DNA from: Pseudofabraea citricarpa | Taxonomy: Eukaryota > Ascomycota > Leotiomycetes > Helotiales > Dermateaceae | Length of the DNA: 64,000 bases | Reading direction: 5' to 3' | Assembly: GCA_029641185.1 (NCBI GenBank) | Contig: JAPWGK010000014.1 | Coordinates: 806,001-870,000, forward strand | Shown: positions 22,568 through 33,285 of the stretch, one piece after another | How the letters are laid out: every line of letters begins with the position of its first letter | Numbering within the stretch: the first letter of the stretch is position 1 | Program-made: the position numbers and the translations under genes | Notes under the pieces: generated by a model | The model's input: the letters and a program-made list of their open reading frames with translations, nothing else | What the model was told of the DNA's origin: nothing | Databases searched by the model: none

Positions 22568-25120
22568 TCAATGGGAAACGAACTGAAAGACGGCCGATAC
22601 GACGTCTTCGCCACACTCCTGCCGAAGCAACAGATCCTGAATATTCTTAAGTCCCTCGTTGACAAAATGGTTCCAGGTACTCGTGTCACCGTACAGGGTA
22701 GCGGGGGCCTTGATATACTGTTTCCCATCAGGTTTGCAACGCTTACACTTGAACGTGTCGTGAGTATCACTGGTGGTTTTGCCTTGGAACTGGAACAGTT
22801 CTCGGAGACTGTCGAGGGTGAAATGACGCTCGACATCCTCAACAGAGTCAACGACACACGATGAGAGGGATTGTTTGTGTGATTGGCGCTGGAAGATCTT
22901 CTCTTCGATTGTCCCGGTTGCGATGAACCGGTATACAAAACAGTCTTTCTTCTGCCCATCACGCCATACTCTTGCTAAAGCTTGTTGGTCTGCGGCTGGG
23001 TTCCAGTCTGGATCGAAGAGAATGAGGCGGTTGGCACCGATGAGATTGATACCACAGCCTCCTGCTTTACTACTGAGAAGGAAAATGAACTCTTCTCCAT
23101 TCGGATCGTTGAATTTATCGACCAGCTTTTGTCTCTTCGTTACGTTCATAGTGCCATCAAGACGAAGACTGCCATATCCGCGGTGGCGGCAGAGTTTGTC
23201 GAACATGTCGAGCGTTTGAGTATAGTTACTGATGAGTACAATCTTGTCATTGCTGTCTTGACGAATCCGAGCAAGCATACGATCCAGTACACGCATCTTT
23301 CCGGAGTACCAAGGTCTGATATCACGGTCTCTGCCTCGGGCCTCCTTTGCAACGTAATCGTCCGGCCAATGTTTCTCGCAACCAGGCAAGTCATCGGACA
23401 GATTCAAGAGATCAGGATGATTGCAAAGCTTCTTTAGCATGCCGATAGCCTTCAGAGGCTGACTTCCCTTTCCACGTAAAAGAGCCTTGATATCCGGACT
23501 TGTAATAAAGTAGTTGTAAAGGTCGAGCTGAAATGGTGCAAGATTGCAGAAGACGACATGCTCGTACTTGACTGGTAAGTACTTGGATAAAATATCGTTC
23601 GTTCGTCTGATGATGAACTTATTCACCAGCCCAAGAAGTTCCTTCAAACGGTCATCACCCTTTTTACGAATTTCATCGGAACCTGCAGCATCTCTGCCTC
23701 GTAAAATGGGCAATTCGTACTTTTTGCGGAACTCGGCTCGTGTTCCCAGAAGATCTGGATTCGCAAAGCTGATCAAAGAGAAGTATTCCATAAGATCATT
23801 CTGGATAGGCGTTCCAGACAGAATGACTCTCTTAGAAACATTCAAGCTGTTCAGTGCTGTGAACGTTTGACTATCTCCATTCTTCAGGCGATGTCCCTCG
23901 TCGCATAACATAAGTCCAATCTTTGTGCCCTTGAGTTGTTCGACATTAAGACGGAGTGTCTCGTACGAGACAATGATGACAGGTCGTGTTACAGCGCGAC
24001 CACTTGCAATTGCCCACTGTCGTAATTGAGAAGTAAGCTCTTCCTTGGTAGCCTTGCCGTCAATTGCGAATGGGACAATCGCATCCGCACCAAGCCATTT
24101 AACCAACTCGTTGGCCCAATTCTTGACCAAAGTCGATGGACAGACAATGATAGCTTTTTGGATAGTAGCTTTTCCAGCATCCGGAGACTGCTTTAACAAA
24201 GTCCACATGAGAGTGATACATTGTAAAGTTTTCCCCAGACCCATCTCATCGGCCATGATACATCCATTGGCCTTTTCCTCGATCATTCCAGTCACGCATT
24301 TATACATAAATTTGACACCTTCAACCTGATGGGGCCGCAGTACTTTTGCGAGTCGCGGATCAATCACAACTGGAACCTTCGGATGTTCCCCTTCAACGAC
24401 TTTCTTGATCCCCAATATATCAGCTAGACTTTTTGTAACTATAGGCGCATCAATCTTAGCTGCTCCTTCTTCGCCCTTCTTGGCCTCCTCAATCGTCTTT
24501 GGTTTCTCATCGACTGTGGGATCATACAACACGATAGCGAACTCCCCGCTAGGATCGTGCAAAGCCTTTGCAATAAATCTGGCACCCGTCCTCAATCCTA
24601 GTGTCGGTGGCGGCCGATTCGGATTATAGCCTCCAATATCCTTATTGATCAATGGCACAGCGAAGCGTTTCCGGAACATTGTCTCTTTATCTTTTACTTG
24701 GAATACTGGGAACTTGTTTGCGTCTCGATTCGCCAGCGCCAATCGATCCTCGTTCGTCCATGCCTTATCCTCATCGTCTTTCCCACCATCCGCACCACCA
24801 TAATCAACCCTCCTACGCTTTCTGGTTGGCTTTTCTGAAGTGCGACTGATAGTGGCTGATCCAGGACATTTGAATGGTCGTATGAGTCGATCCACAGATT
24901 GCGGCGTCCCACCATACAATCGCTGCGAGCTTTTAGGAGTCGACGCGGGAGCATTTTCCTTGTCGTCGCTGAGAGATATTCGAAAAGGCTGCTTGAGCTT
25001 ATCCACTGATTGAGGCGTCGATTCAACAGGCCTAATTTTCTTATTGACTGCAGAAGGTGTCCCCGCAGCCATAACGGGAATTTCTACGATCATCCTGCTA
25101 GTGCTCGGCGATGATTGCAT
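22568..25120 (-). CDS. RAD54: DNA repair and recombination ATPase Rad54
   Basis: Rad54 is the SNF2-family translocase that works with Rad51 in homologous recombination. The gene is a single uninterrupted frame, 850 aa from the ATG at 25120. The open frame reaches a GTG at 25144, and internal Mets (MIVEIPVMAAGTPS) are other possible starts. The N-terminal 150 residues are disordered, with two copies of a TPQSVDKL/RL(K/I)(Q/R)PF motif and a basic run RKRRRVDYGG. The helicase core has motif I DEMGLGKTLQCITLMWTLL (about residue 290), motif II DEGHRLKN (about 405), LSGTPIQNDLMEYFSL and FIIRRTNDILSKYLP. The second lobe has VLISNYTQTLDMFDKLCR, RLDGTMNVTKRQKLVDKFN, SSKAGGCGINLIGANRL and VWRDGQKKDCFVYRF. 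The C-terminal part includes CKRC. All motifs are intact. Three ACGCG-type sites lie upstream. Confidence 0.96.
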   Translation of the reverse strand: MQSSPSTSRMIVEIPVMAAGTPSAVNKKIRPVESTPQSVDKLKQPFRISLSDDKENAPASTPKSSQRLYGGTPQSVDRLIRPFKCPGSATISRTSEKPTRKRRRVDYGGADGGKDDEDKAWTNEDRLALANRDANKFPVFQVKDKETMFRKRFAVPLINKDIGGYNPNRPPPTLGLRTGARFIAKALHDPSGEFAIVLYDPTVDEKPKTIEEAKKGEEGAAKIDAPIVTKSLADILGIKKVVEGEHPKVPVVIDPRLAKVLRPHQVEGVKFMYKCVTGMIEEKANGCIMADEMGLGKTLQCITLMWTLLKQSPDAGKATIQKAIIVCPSTLVKNWANELVKWLGADAIVPFAIDGKATKEELTSQLRQWAIASGRAVTRPVIIVSYETLRLNVEQLKGTKIGLMLCDEGHRLKNGDSQTFTALNSLNVSKRVILSGTPIQNDLMEYFSLISFANPDLLGTRAEFRKKYELPILRGRDAAGSDEIRKKGDDRLKELLGLVNKFIIRRTNDILSKYLPVKYEHVVFCNLAPFQLDLYNYFITSPDIKALLRGKGSQPLKAIGMLKKLCNHPDLLNLSDDLPGCEKHWPDDYVAKEARGRDRDIRPWYSGKMRVLDRMLARIRQDSNDKIVLISNYTQTLDMFDKLCRHRGYGSLRLDGTMNVTKRQKLVDKFNDPNGEEFIFLLSSKAGGCGINLIGANRLILFDPDWNPAADQQALARVWRDGQKKDCFVYRFIATGTIEEKIFQRQSHKQSLSSCVVDSVEDVERHFTLDSLRELFQFQGKTTSDTHDTFKCKRCKPDGKQYIKAPATLYGDTSTWNHFVNEGLKNIQDLLLRQECGEDVVSAVFQFVSH

Positions 25121-25185
25121 GTGTGCCAGGTGTTCCAAAAGCACTCTGGGGATTGGTGGTGGGCGAAGAATAATTGAAGGCGGAA

Positions 25186-25234
25186 ACGCGTCGAGACACA
25201 GTTGACCGAGGTGGCAACGCGACTTAGAGACGCG
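25186..25234 (-). promoter_or_regulatory. MCB-like ACGCG sites upstream of RAD54
   Basis: The MluI cell-cycle box ACGCGT occurs at 25186-25191, with further ACGCG cores at 25217-25221 and 25230-25234, 65-115 bp upstream of the RAD54 start. MCB sites bind the fungal MBF complex at G1/S in yeasts; their function here is inferred. Confidence 0.5.
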
Positions 25235-25617
25235 CTAGTGACTCTGATCACATGACATGTATACTCTAGGCATCACTGTTCCAAGTAACAGCTTATGGTG
25301 GAAGAAATGATTGATTAGGTTAAAGTTGCTTTATAATAACCTACCCCGACTATCTTTTATTTTCCAAACTCATTCAATTATTATAAAATTTACGACTACT
25401 ACTTAGATTACCACGCTAGTGAATTTAATATAGAATCACAATACTCTATCAATAGTCACGTGTTGCCGCGGCAAATAATTTACCGGCAACTTTTTTGATG
25501 GCTTGAACTCCATGCGATTTAATGATTTAGTATTTTTTTTATGTGATGATTTTCTGTTTAGTAATGGTCTATTACAAGATGGAAACCTATACAGATAAGA
25601 GTACCTAACAATTTTTT
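25235..25617. other. Intergenic downstream of the acidic orphan gene
   Basis: A/T-rich stretch with no supported gene. It includes the 3' flank of the minus-strand gene that ends at 25618 and the distal RAD54 promoter. Confidence 0.4.
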
Positions 25618-26247
25618 CTATGTTGTGCATACCATCCAGGGAAAGGGAGTCTGGGATGAGATCATGTGGACTATTCTTGCAAGAATGATAGCATCATCAC
25701 TATCAGCACGAATATATTGCTGTCTGTCAGCTTCGACTGGTGATGTACCATGTAATGGTTGAAGATAATCTTTGTCTTTGTCAACAAACCAAGTGCGGAA
25801 CGAAACACCCACAGTGGTTAACACATATAACCACAGCAAGTCGTTCTCTAGCACGTAGTTCCTGGCTGCATCTAGTGCTTGTTTCTCGACCTCCTGGACG
25901 TCATCAGTCGGAAGCTTGCCTTTAACCCAGAGTAACACTGCTGGATCGTCGTCGTCGTCGTCCGGATCAGATGTTTTGGTAACGATATCGTCTTCATCTT
26001 GGGAGCCACCTGGAGGCGAGTCAGATGATACAAAGTCAACATTGATATCGTCTTTATATTGAGGGTTATCTTTATATTGAGGGCTATCTGTAGATGACTC
26101 AGATGTCACAGGTTCGATGTGTACTTCGGAAAATTCCTGCTGAAGATATGCCTGCCAAAATGCTGATGATTTGGAGCATTGATCATCGTTCTCAATGGCC
26201 TCCTCGAAGTGTTTCCGAATCGCACCTGTTGCGGGAACAATACTCAT
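25618..26247 (-). CDS. Acidic orphan protein of 209 aa
   Basis: A single open frame from ATG 26247. No family is recognised. The N-terminal 60 residues are mixed (RKHFEEAIENDDQCSKSSAFWQAYLQQEF). The centre is acidic and low-complexity, with a tandem QYKDNPQYKDD and a run of Asp (DPDDDDDDP). The C-terminal 100 residues look folded and aromatic (LLWLYVLTTVGVSFRTWFVD, DDAIILARIVHMISSQ). The last codons include CCC TGG ATG followed by GTATGC, a possible donor, so the gene may continue into a further exon; no clear acceptor was found. Codon composition resembles neighbouring genes more than the AT-rich block. Confidence 0.55.
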   Translation of the reverse strand: MSIVPATGAIRKHFEEAIENDDQCSKSSAFWQAYLQQEFSEVHIEPVTSESSTDSPQYKDNPQYKDDINVDFVSSDSPPGGSQDEDDIVTKTSDPDDDDDDPAVLLWVKGKLPTDDVQEVEKQALDAARNYVLENDLLWLYVLTTVGVSFRTWFVDKDKDYLQPLHGTSPVEADRQQYIRADSDDAIILARIVHMISSQTPFPWMVCTT

Positions 26248-26956
26248 TTTGAAATCTACAACGATCCTTCGTTTCTACTGGATGTTTCCGAGGTTCCGGC
26301 TGGAGAGTTGTAATTACAGTATCACGTGGATGTCGGAGGACTAAATGAGCACTTGAAGTTGGTGGTTAAGGTAGCACAACACATGTACTTAATCATAATG
26401 TAGTGTGATGGTTAAAAAGAGATGTGTAGTTATAAACAATCTTTTCTTTTTCTTCTTCTTCTTCTTCTCAATCTCAACTTCTATTTCTATCTTTTTTTTT
26501 TTCAATTCTCTTTCGGGGTTTGTGCTTTGACAGAACTAGACCTTTCGAGATGCTTACCTCTTCCTCCTTCACATGCCAGACATGCAAGGTACAACAAAGC
26601 ACAAGAAAGGAAGAAAGGAAGACAAAGAGACAAAAAGGAACCACAAAGTCGGCCTTTACTGAAATAAGGAAAGAAAGAAGAATTCCTCCCATGTCACGAT
26701 AGCCTCAAACTTTCGACCCCAGGCAGTTGTGCGGGGTAAATAGAGGGGTTCTCCAGACCGTCGTCGACGAGGAAGAAATCTTGTATCCCTATACTCAGCC
26801 CAATTCATCCAATCAAGCGTTCACCAAGAACCCATTAGCTCTACCATCCACCTCAGCCTACATACTGTACAGCCCACCAGAGCCGCCCCACATATCCGCT
26901 GAGGCTCGTGGAGGGGGAAAAAAAAAAGGAAAAAGAAGCATAGCAAAACAGATACC
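26248..26956. other. Intergenic, promoter side of the SLC25 carrier
   Basis: Contains a (CTT)n run at about 26450-26468 and a long pyrimidine tract to about 26515, typical of sequence near fungal transcription starts. No gene is supported; the open frames here are low-complexity Lys/Arg translations. Confidence 0.5.
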
Positions 26957-27883
26957 ATGTCTGCCGATTTCTGGGCTGGTTACATCAGCGGCGCCGCAGG
27001 AATCATAATCGGCAACCCACTGGATCTTTTGAAAGTGCGACTGCAAGCTGGGGAGCGCATCACGGCTGCTGCTCCATCGACATACAGCAGCCAGTTCAGC
27101 GGCGGAGCGGGCTCCTTAATCCGAGGAGCCACAGCTCCGATTCTGGGGTATGGAGCATTGAATGCTCTTCTTTTCGTGACGTATAACCGGACCTCGGCTC
27201 TGCTGTCAGGTAGTGGTGATGGTGTTGAGATGACGCCGACATTATGGACGACGTGGATGGCGGGAGCTGTTGGAGGACTCGCGACGTGGGTTATTAGCAC
27301 ACCGACGGAGTTGGTGAAGTGTCGGGCTCAGATACAGCAGGGAACTGTAGTCTCGAGTTGGGGCATCACGAAAGAGATCATGAGGAGAGAAGGTATCCGA
27401 GGTCTTTACTTTGGAGGTCTCGTTACGGCATTGAGAGATACGATCGGGTATGGATTCTACTTCTGGTCGTACGAACTCAGTACGCGGTTCATGGCATCTC
27501 CAGAGAAAGATCGGGGCTCTAATGGAGAAGAAGCAGCTAAGGTCCTGCTGTGTGGTGGATTGGCTGGTGTGGTTACATGGGCCAGTGTGTTTCCTTTGGA
27601 TATGATCAAGACTCGGGTTCAGACGCAAGCATTTGGTGCTGAGAACGCACCACTGCTAGAACCGAGAACTGCGCAGCCGGCTCTAGAGCGACGACTTGGA
27701 GCCGTGGCTATTGCAAAGTCTGCTTATCGCCAGGATGGGATGCGGGTCTTCTTTCGTGGCTTGGGGATTTGTTGTGTTAGAGCTTTTATTGTTAATGCTG
27801 CACAGTGGGCTGTATATGAATGGATCATGCGAGAGTTAAGGCCAGCCAAAGAGGTTTATGCTCATGATGGGATTTTGATATGA
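26957..27883 (+). CDS. Mitochondrial solute carrier (SLC25 family)
   Basis: A 308-aa single-exon inner-membrane transporter with three repeats of about 100 residues. The carrier signatures Px[D/E]xx[K/R]x[R/K] are all present: PLDLLKVRLQ (about 22-31), PTELVKCRAQIQ (about 116-127) and PLDMIKTRVQ (about 215-224). Glycine-rich helices open each repeat: WAGYISGAAGIIIGN, WMAGAVGGLATWVIST and LCGGLAGVVTWASVF. Even-numbered helices follow in GALNALLFVTYNR, GYGFYFWSYELS and VNAAQWAVYEW. The third loop carries an insertion of about 15 residues (NAPLLEPRTAQPALER). The start has a good context (ACCATGTCT). The arrangement is closest to the carnitine/ornithine/SLC25A45-like branch, but the substrate cannot be assigned from these residues. 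Confidence 0.93.
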   Translation: MSADFWAGYISGAAGIIIGNPLDLLKVRLQAGERITAAAPSTYSSQFSGGAGSLIRGATAPILGYGALNALLFVTYNRTSALLSGSGDGVEMTPTLWTTWMAGAVGGLATWVISTPTELVKCRAQIQQGTVVSSWGITKEIMRREGIRGLYFGGLVTALRDTIGYGFYFWSYELSTRFMASPEKDRGSNGEEAAKVLLCGGLAGVVTWASVFPLDMIKTRVQTQAFGAENAPLLEPRTAQPALERRLGAVAIAKSAYRQDGMRVFFRGLGICCVRAFIVNAAQWAVYEWIMRELRPAKEVYAHDGILI

Positions 27884-27923
27884 TTAGATTTGTAGAGGAG
27901 TGCATAGCTATATTTCATAGATA

Positions 27924-27959
<36 letters not shown>

Positions 27960-28640
27960 CTGTATAGACATACTGGTCACAACATATAAGCTTTATAGTT
28001 CAAATTACTGGTGATTGTCTTTGTCTTGGTCCGTGGAAATATTATTCTATATATTAGTGGTCTTAGATTTGTTCTTAGGAGAACTATTTATTATACCAAC
28101 AGCTAAGCAATTGAAGAAAAGTATGCAAAGCAAAAACAACAATAAAGATGTCATAAGTTATTATGAAAGCCTACTTTTGGCCTTGGTGTTTCCAGCATAT
28201 ATAGCACACTGATATTCACCAAGTTGTGTTCACTTTCAAAGGAGATCAAACAGCAGTGAGAACTTATTAGCTCAGGCAGACTATGCCGAGATCTAGTTAT
28301 AAACAAAGGGCGCCATCAGTTGCTTGTAAACCCCAGACTATCCGGAGATTCTATTACAGAAAAGAGCGCCGTTCCTTTCTAGCAAACCCCAGAACTCCCA
28401 TGTCCGTGCTTGCTATGCAGTAGTTTCCCCCAGGTCCATCCCATCCGTATCCGTTGTAATACCCAACACCAGTTATATCCTACAAAAACAAAAACAAAAA
28501 CAAAACATCTGAGGCAAAAATGCCAAATGCCAGATACAAGATGCAGAATGCAAGAATGCCGAATACACAAACCCTTCCAGCTAATCGTTTAACGCCAAAG
28601 ACATAAAAAGGAAGCGTCGAAAAGCGTCCATGCAAAGCCA
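27884..28640. other. Intergenic with microsatellites
   Basis: Convergent 3' ends of the carrier and the NYN gene. It contains a (TA)n tract at about 27921-27960 and a (CAAAAA)n-like tract at about 28484-28506, then a run of loosely repeated ATGCCAGATACAAGATGCAGA-like words at 28519-28565. No gene is supported. Confidence 0.5.
27921..27960. repeat. TA dinucleotide microsatellite
   Basis: Alternating T/A run interrupted once by GTG, immediately 3' of the mitochondrial carrier gene. Confidence 0.9.
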
Positions 28641-30248
28641 TCAATCGTCCGCCTCCACACGACAAAGTCTGTCGGATTCATCCCGGGTGTATACCTGTGT
28701 ATAGATGGCCAGAATCTCCTCGCAGTAGTCATCTAGCTCGATGACTTTGAACTGACTCTTCCATTTCTCTAAGAACTCGGGTCTGCGATATCCTTGTCCC
28801 AGTCCATCTCTCCAGGAACAGATCTCCACTTTCCAACCCTTCTCCAAAGCGCGGACAACATTCTTCAGAAATCCAGAGGAGTATTCAGCTTTTGCTGCAT
28901 CACCCGACGCAAGAACAATGGTTGATGGTACGTCATAGTCAACTATGGTCTCCAAAAGCTTCATATGAAGTACTTCATCCACTCCTTGTTCGGTCATGAC
29001 TGCCCTAGTTCTTCTAGAGATTCCCTCTGAGCCGCTAGATGTGGTATAACCATTTCTGGGAGTCTGTCTTCTGTGAGAGGATACAAAATCCCTCACTTTT
29101 GATACTCGCTCCAGAATGTTGAGTTCGTAGCCACAGTTGGCGGCCTCTTGAAGATGAGGGGTGTTGTGAGGGTGCGAACCAAACTTGCCGGTGGTAGTTG
29201 AACCAGCTAATATCTTTCTTGCTGTTGGGCGTCCTCTCTCCAAAATCATAGCAAGGTTTTCAAAGCAGATAGGAGGCTGTGGAACACGGGTTTGAGTATT
29301 TATTCCTCTAGCACGCTTCAATTCGTCATAAAAGCCAATGAGAATGTTTGACAAATCAACGAATACGTGAATCCCAGCCTCTGATGGAGTTCGGTACGAA
29401 ACAATAGCACGATCAATGATTGAAAGTCCAACAGAAGTGCTTTTCTGGAAATCGTCGAACTTTCCCTTGAGTTTGTTAAGAAGTTTCTTACGCTTCTCGG
29501 TGGCGGTTAATGTGAAGATAGGGTAGATGGAATCGCGGTTTTTGAGGAAAGCCTGATTGAGAGGTGGGGGTACCCAACCTAGAGGTGGCTCGGTGGGATT
29601 ATATGGTGGCAATGCAAATCGAGCAGACTCCTTGTGTTGATTTGGAGTCAGGCTTCTGTCTAAAACCCTGAACTGAATAGCCCGAAGACTTGGCTTGGGC
29701 TTTGCTTGCTCTAGCTCTGATTCAAACTCGCTATTGTAAAAGGAATCTTTCTTCTGAACCTTTCGGCTTGTTTGCTTCCGTCGAGACTTAGAAGATGACT
29801 TTGATGATCTGGAACGTAATGCCGCAGCGACATAAACCGCAAGTGGATCGTCTACATCCGTAACATTATCTGTATTATCATCCGCATTGACGAAATGGAC
29901 CTCTCTGGACTTGAAAAAGGGCTCGCTATCCTCTGGCTCGGATGAAGGTGCGGTGACGTTGTCATTGTCATTCTCGCCGTCGCTAGTGAAAACACGCTCT
30001 TCTTGTGAATCATCGACCTTTGAAGCTTCTGATGTGACTTTCTCCAGAAGCTTAAACAAGATCCGATCAAAGTCTCCAAGTGCAGCAGGAGATTTTCGGC
30101 TTGGGGCTGATTCAAGGGATGGGACAGGACCTTGTGTCGAATTAAAGCTTCGAAGCAGACGCAGCACTGGACTAAGATCTCCTAGGTGGCGAGCCGGTTG
30201 TAGACCAGCATTGGGGGGTGGGCAGCTTGACTGGCTGCTATTTGCCAT
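28641..30248 (-). CDS. NYN-domain (PIN-like nuclease fold) protein
   Basis: A 535-aa single-exon protein from ATG 30248. The first 270 residues are Ser/Glu-rich and probably disordered, with a basic patch SSKSRRKQTSRKVQKK. The NYN domain spans about 288-525. HVFVDLSNILIGFYDELK supplies the first acidic residue (about 294), EQGVDEVLHMKLLETIVDY the second (about 421) and TIVLASGDAAKAEYSSGFLKNV the third (about 447), followed by ALEKGWKVEICSWRDGLGQGY and FKVIELDDYCEEIL. These are the metal-binding positions of the NYN/PIN RNase fold, and all are present. Fungal members are poorly studied; an RNA-processing role is inference from the fold. A low-complexity insert rich in Ser/Arg (about 385-412) separates the first two acidic motifs. 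Confidence 0.85.
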   Translation of the reverse strand: MANSSQSSCPPPNAGLQPARHLGDLSPVLRLLRSFNSTQGPVPSLESAPSRKSPAALGDFDRILFKLLEKVTSEASKVDDSQEERVFTSDGENDNDNVTAPSSEPEDSEPFFKSREVHFVNADDNTDNVTDVDDPLAVYVAAALRSRSSKSSSKSRRKQTSRKVQKKDSFYNSEFESELEQAKPKPSLRAIQFRVLDRSLTPNQHKESARFALPPYNPTEPPLGWVPPPLNQAFLKNRDSIYPIFTLTATEKRKKLLNKLKGKFDDFQKSTSVGLSIIDRAIVSYRTPSEAGIHVFVDLSNILIGFYDELKRARGINTQTRVPQPPICFENLAMILERGRPTARKILAGSTTTGKFGSHPHNTPHLQEAANCGYELNILERVSKVRDFVSSHRRQTPRNGYTTSSGSEGISRRTRAVMTEQGVDEVLHMKLLETIVDYDVPSTIVLASGDAAKAEYSSGFLKNVVRALEKGWKVEICSWRDGLGQGYRRPEFLEKWKSQFKVIELDDYCEEILAIYTQVYTRDESDRLCRVEADD

Positions 30249-30783
30249 GTTGGATGTGTGGTGTTTGCGGTGTGAGGGTTGAATTCATGGTTGTTATGAG
30301 ATATGGTAGAAGCTCCTTTGAGGTAGAGCCCGTACGTTATTCAGTACGGGCACTCTCGGCTCGTCGCCACTTCAGCCTCGTGATGTGTCATAGACCGAAA
30401 TAGTGACACGATTGGTCGTAAGCGAGTCATTTAAACGAGGCCTTCTAACAGAAATGACTCGAGGAAATGCTTGAGGCAGACTACCTTCTCTGAATTTCTT
30501 TATTAGATCGAATCTGCAAAATTGAATTGTCGGTCCTAAAGATTCGTAGGCTGGCAACTGGGCTATGCTCTGTGTCGCATCGAGACTGATAATAAAGACA
30601 TCATGGTCCGACAAGCAGCTGAATCTTAAAAGCTTGCATTGTTCACTCAGAGAATTGAGGGCAGCAAGTAACGCACATAACTTGGGACATACAAAAACAA
30701 AGACTTGATGGGAACATATCCTTTGTATGAGTTCAAAGATGGCACACAAAAAGATGATATCAGATCAGAATTTGTTGTAGCCA
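30249..30783. other. Intergenic between NYN gene and COG3
   Basis: Promoter of the NYN gene and 3' flank of COG3 (both minus strand). An open frame without an ATG on the minus strand (30372-30749) has a fairly protein-like composition but no recognised family. Confidence 0.4.
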
Positions 30784-33285
30784 CTATTCTTCCGAGTATA
30801 TCATCTTCAGTAAAGCATTTCGCGTGGTCTCATCATCGAATGACTTCTCCAAGAGAACGTCAAGCTCGTTCGCTGCAATCTGGCCACCTTTTTTGGCACT
30901 TTTCTCTTTCAGTCTTGACTGCCAGTGCTTCGTAAATGCTGTAATCTGTTGAACCAGTACTCGTTCGAGCTCTTTTCTCGCATCGAGTAATTGTTCTTTG
31001 ACTGCAGGCAAGAGTTTACCTTGTAAGAGTGGTGTGAAGTACGCAAGAGGATTCAGTAGCTGTCTACGATCCTGTAGCTCTCTAATGGTGGTCCAGATAG
31101 GAGAGAAATCAAACTCGGGTGACTGTCGAACTGAGTCAGGAATCTCGTGGGTGAGAAATAGATTCTCGATTAAGATGAGATTCTTAATGAGAAAAATCTG
31201 TGCATCCATGATATTGGTCTCTCGCTTGATAATCGTTGCTGCTCGCTGAAGGGATTCAGTAGTTTGGTGTACGATCTCGTAAAGAACGTTCCCCATTTTC
31301 TCTCGCTAGTATTTGTCAGTACGAAATCTAGCAAATAATTAAATTTATATTTACTTACTCTTTGCAACGGTCTTTCAAATTTGTTATCGTTGTACATGAC
31401 GAGAAGGTTTACGGCAACCTTCACAGTTGGGTATGCCTTTGTAAGCCCTAATCCAGCCAGTGTTTGAGGATCAGCAACTTTATCAGCGAGGCCTGAGCTA
31501 GGGGTTGTTCCATTAATTTTGAGATTTTCGGGCAATGGCTTGAATAGTTGTAGTTCATTTGCAGCGGCTAGGAATAGTGAATCCTGGAAATCCCATAGAT
31601 ACTCATTGAGAAGTACTTCCGCCAGCTGACGTAGGTACCTCTCTGAGTCTTCTTTTATGCTGTAGCGGCGCCCATTTTCTATTTCGTCGTAAGCATCCAC
31701 CATATACATGGTTTCAACCCAGCTGACGAGATCCCGTGCCTGGTGCATAGTACCACTGGTCAAATGTGGTTTTAGGAAAACAAAAAGCGAAGCAATATGC
31801 GATATCCGGTTTTGATCCAGCTTCTCCGCATATTGTGGACCTCGAGTGCTGTAAAAAGCGAGCAGAGGACCATTAAGAAAGACCCTGTCTAGGAGTTTTC
31901 TCTCGTTATCGCACATCTCAAATACATATTGTATACATCGTCGTGCAAATGATTGAAAATCTGTGTCGGAGATTCGTTGTGCCGTAGCACTTTTCTGTTT
32001 GACTTGCTGATCTGCTGCAAACTTTTGGAGGTTCTTCTGAATAACTGTGCCCACGGCATTGCGAGACCGGATCCACTCGTCAATAATTTGCTCAAAGAGA
32101 TGATGATAAGATGCCTCATATGCTCTTGCACCAATCTCATCTCGAAAAGCAAATTCTGCACTGGTGAGAATGGTGTCAACTTGATCACCGAGATCATTCA
32201 AGACATTTTCGTAGCTACCATACAGCAGCGCATACTCTTTTGTCTCGTTGGAAGCTTCACTGCTCAGCTGCTTCGTTACGCTATCTGAAATTTCTCGTAG
32301 CGCTTTGGAGATAGCCGAATATACAAGATCAAGTGCTTTGTCTAAGAGAGAAACATAACGTGTCTTGTAGGTTGCCGAGTCACGATATCCTGGCTAAGGT
32401 AGTGTCAGCAATCTCAACATACAAGTCGATGCGGCAAAACACCACAAGACAGTTGACATACGTGTTGGTCCATAAACTCCACGCAACTATTTAGATTCGT
32501 CAACATCTCCACAAAATCAGCGCCTTTAATAAGTCTTCCGGCTCCAGGAGCATTGAGCCGTCGAGTGAGTGGCTCCAGATAACCATAGTACTGCAAGTCA
32601 ACGCCAACTTCATCAGCGAGGATTCGAAGTCGTTTTTGTTCAGCCAACAAATCCTCGCATTGAGATTGGAAGGCAGTTGTCTGGCTATCGACCGCTTTGA
32701 AAGAATTCGAAAGGGTTGCGAGTAAGTCCAATGCAGAAGTCGTATCACTGCATAAATTATCCAAATGCTGCTCAGCAAGTACTAATTGTTCTTTGTACAG
32801 TCTTGAAATTAGTTAGTGATGTACAGCGAAGTTTAGCAGAAAATGCTATGTACATACTGGAAATTCTCCTGGCTGGCATCCAATAGACTCTCTTCTAATT
32901 GGTCATACCGATTTTCGAACGGAAGATGACTACTTTTGGCCTCGGGGACCTCAAATGGATCTCGCAGATCTTGCTGGACCACTTCTTTGCGAATATAACT
33001 CCGGGCAACATGGTAAAAGTCGCTGTACGATTTCGCCCTTCTTGCCAGGGTGGCTTTGGGAGGACCCCTGGTCGCAGCAGATTCCTCGAATAGTTCAAGC
33101 ACCGGTGCTACTGGTTCGGATAACTGTGAAGAGCCCTATACCATATCAGCAAGTCAATTCAACAAAAATGCAGGTTGGCTTACATTGGCCTGCTTCAACA
33201 ACGATTCCCTCCGATGATGGTAAACAAGCTCATCTTTCTTTGGCTTTTCTTCTGGCTGGTAGCTGTACCACGAATCCTCATACAT
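30784..33285 (-). CDS. COG3: Conserved oligomeric Golgi complex subunit 3 (Cog3/Sec34)
   Basis: Cog3 is in lobe A of the COG tether, which captures vesicles in retrograde intra-Golgi traffic. Exons: 33184-33285, 32858-33135, 32462-32801, 31359-32393 and 30784-31305; 758 aa, with all introns GT-AG and in phase. The start MYEDSWYSYQPEEKP is a short aromatic opening. Residues 95-230 form the Sec34 N-terminal coiled coil (QLEESLLDASQENFQLYKEQL, QTTAFQSQCEDLLAEQKRLR, YGYLEPLTRRLNAPG). The conserved centre reads PGYRDSATYKTRYVSLLDKAL, then RPQYAEKLDQNRI-like GPQYAEKLDQNRISHIASLF and SWVETMYMVDAYDEIENG. The C-terminal bundle has LYEIVHQTTESLQRAATIIK and FLIKNLILIENL. The gene is divergent from the Fmp25-like gene, with 313 bp between start codons. 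Confidence 0.94.

Noticed and set aside
30372..30749. Minus-strand 125-aa frame downstream of COG3
   Set aside because: No ATG, no recognised family and no matching second exon; kept as intergenic although its composition is protein-like.
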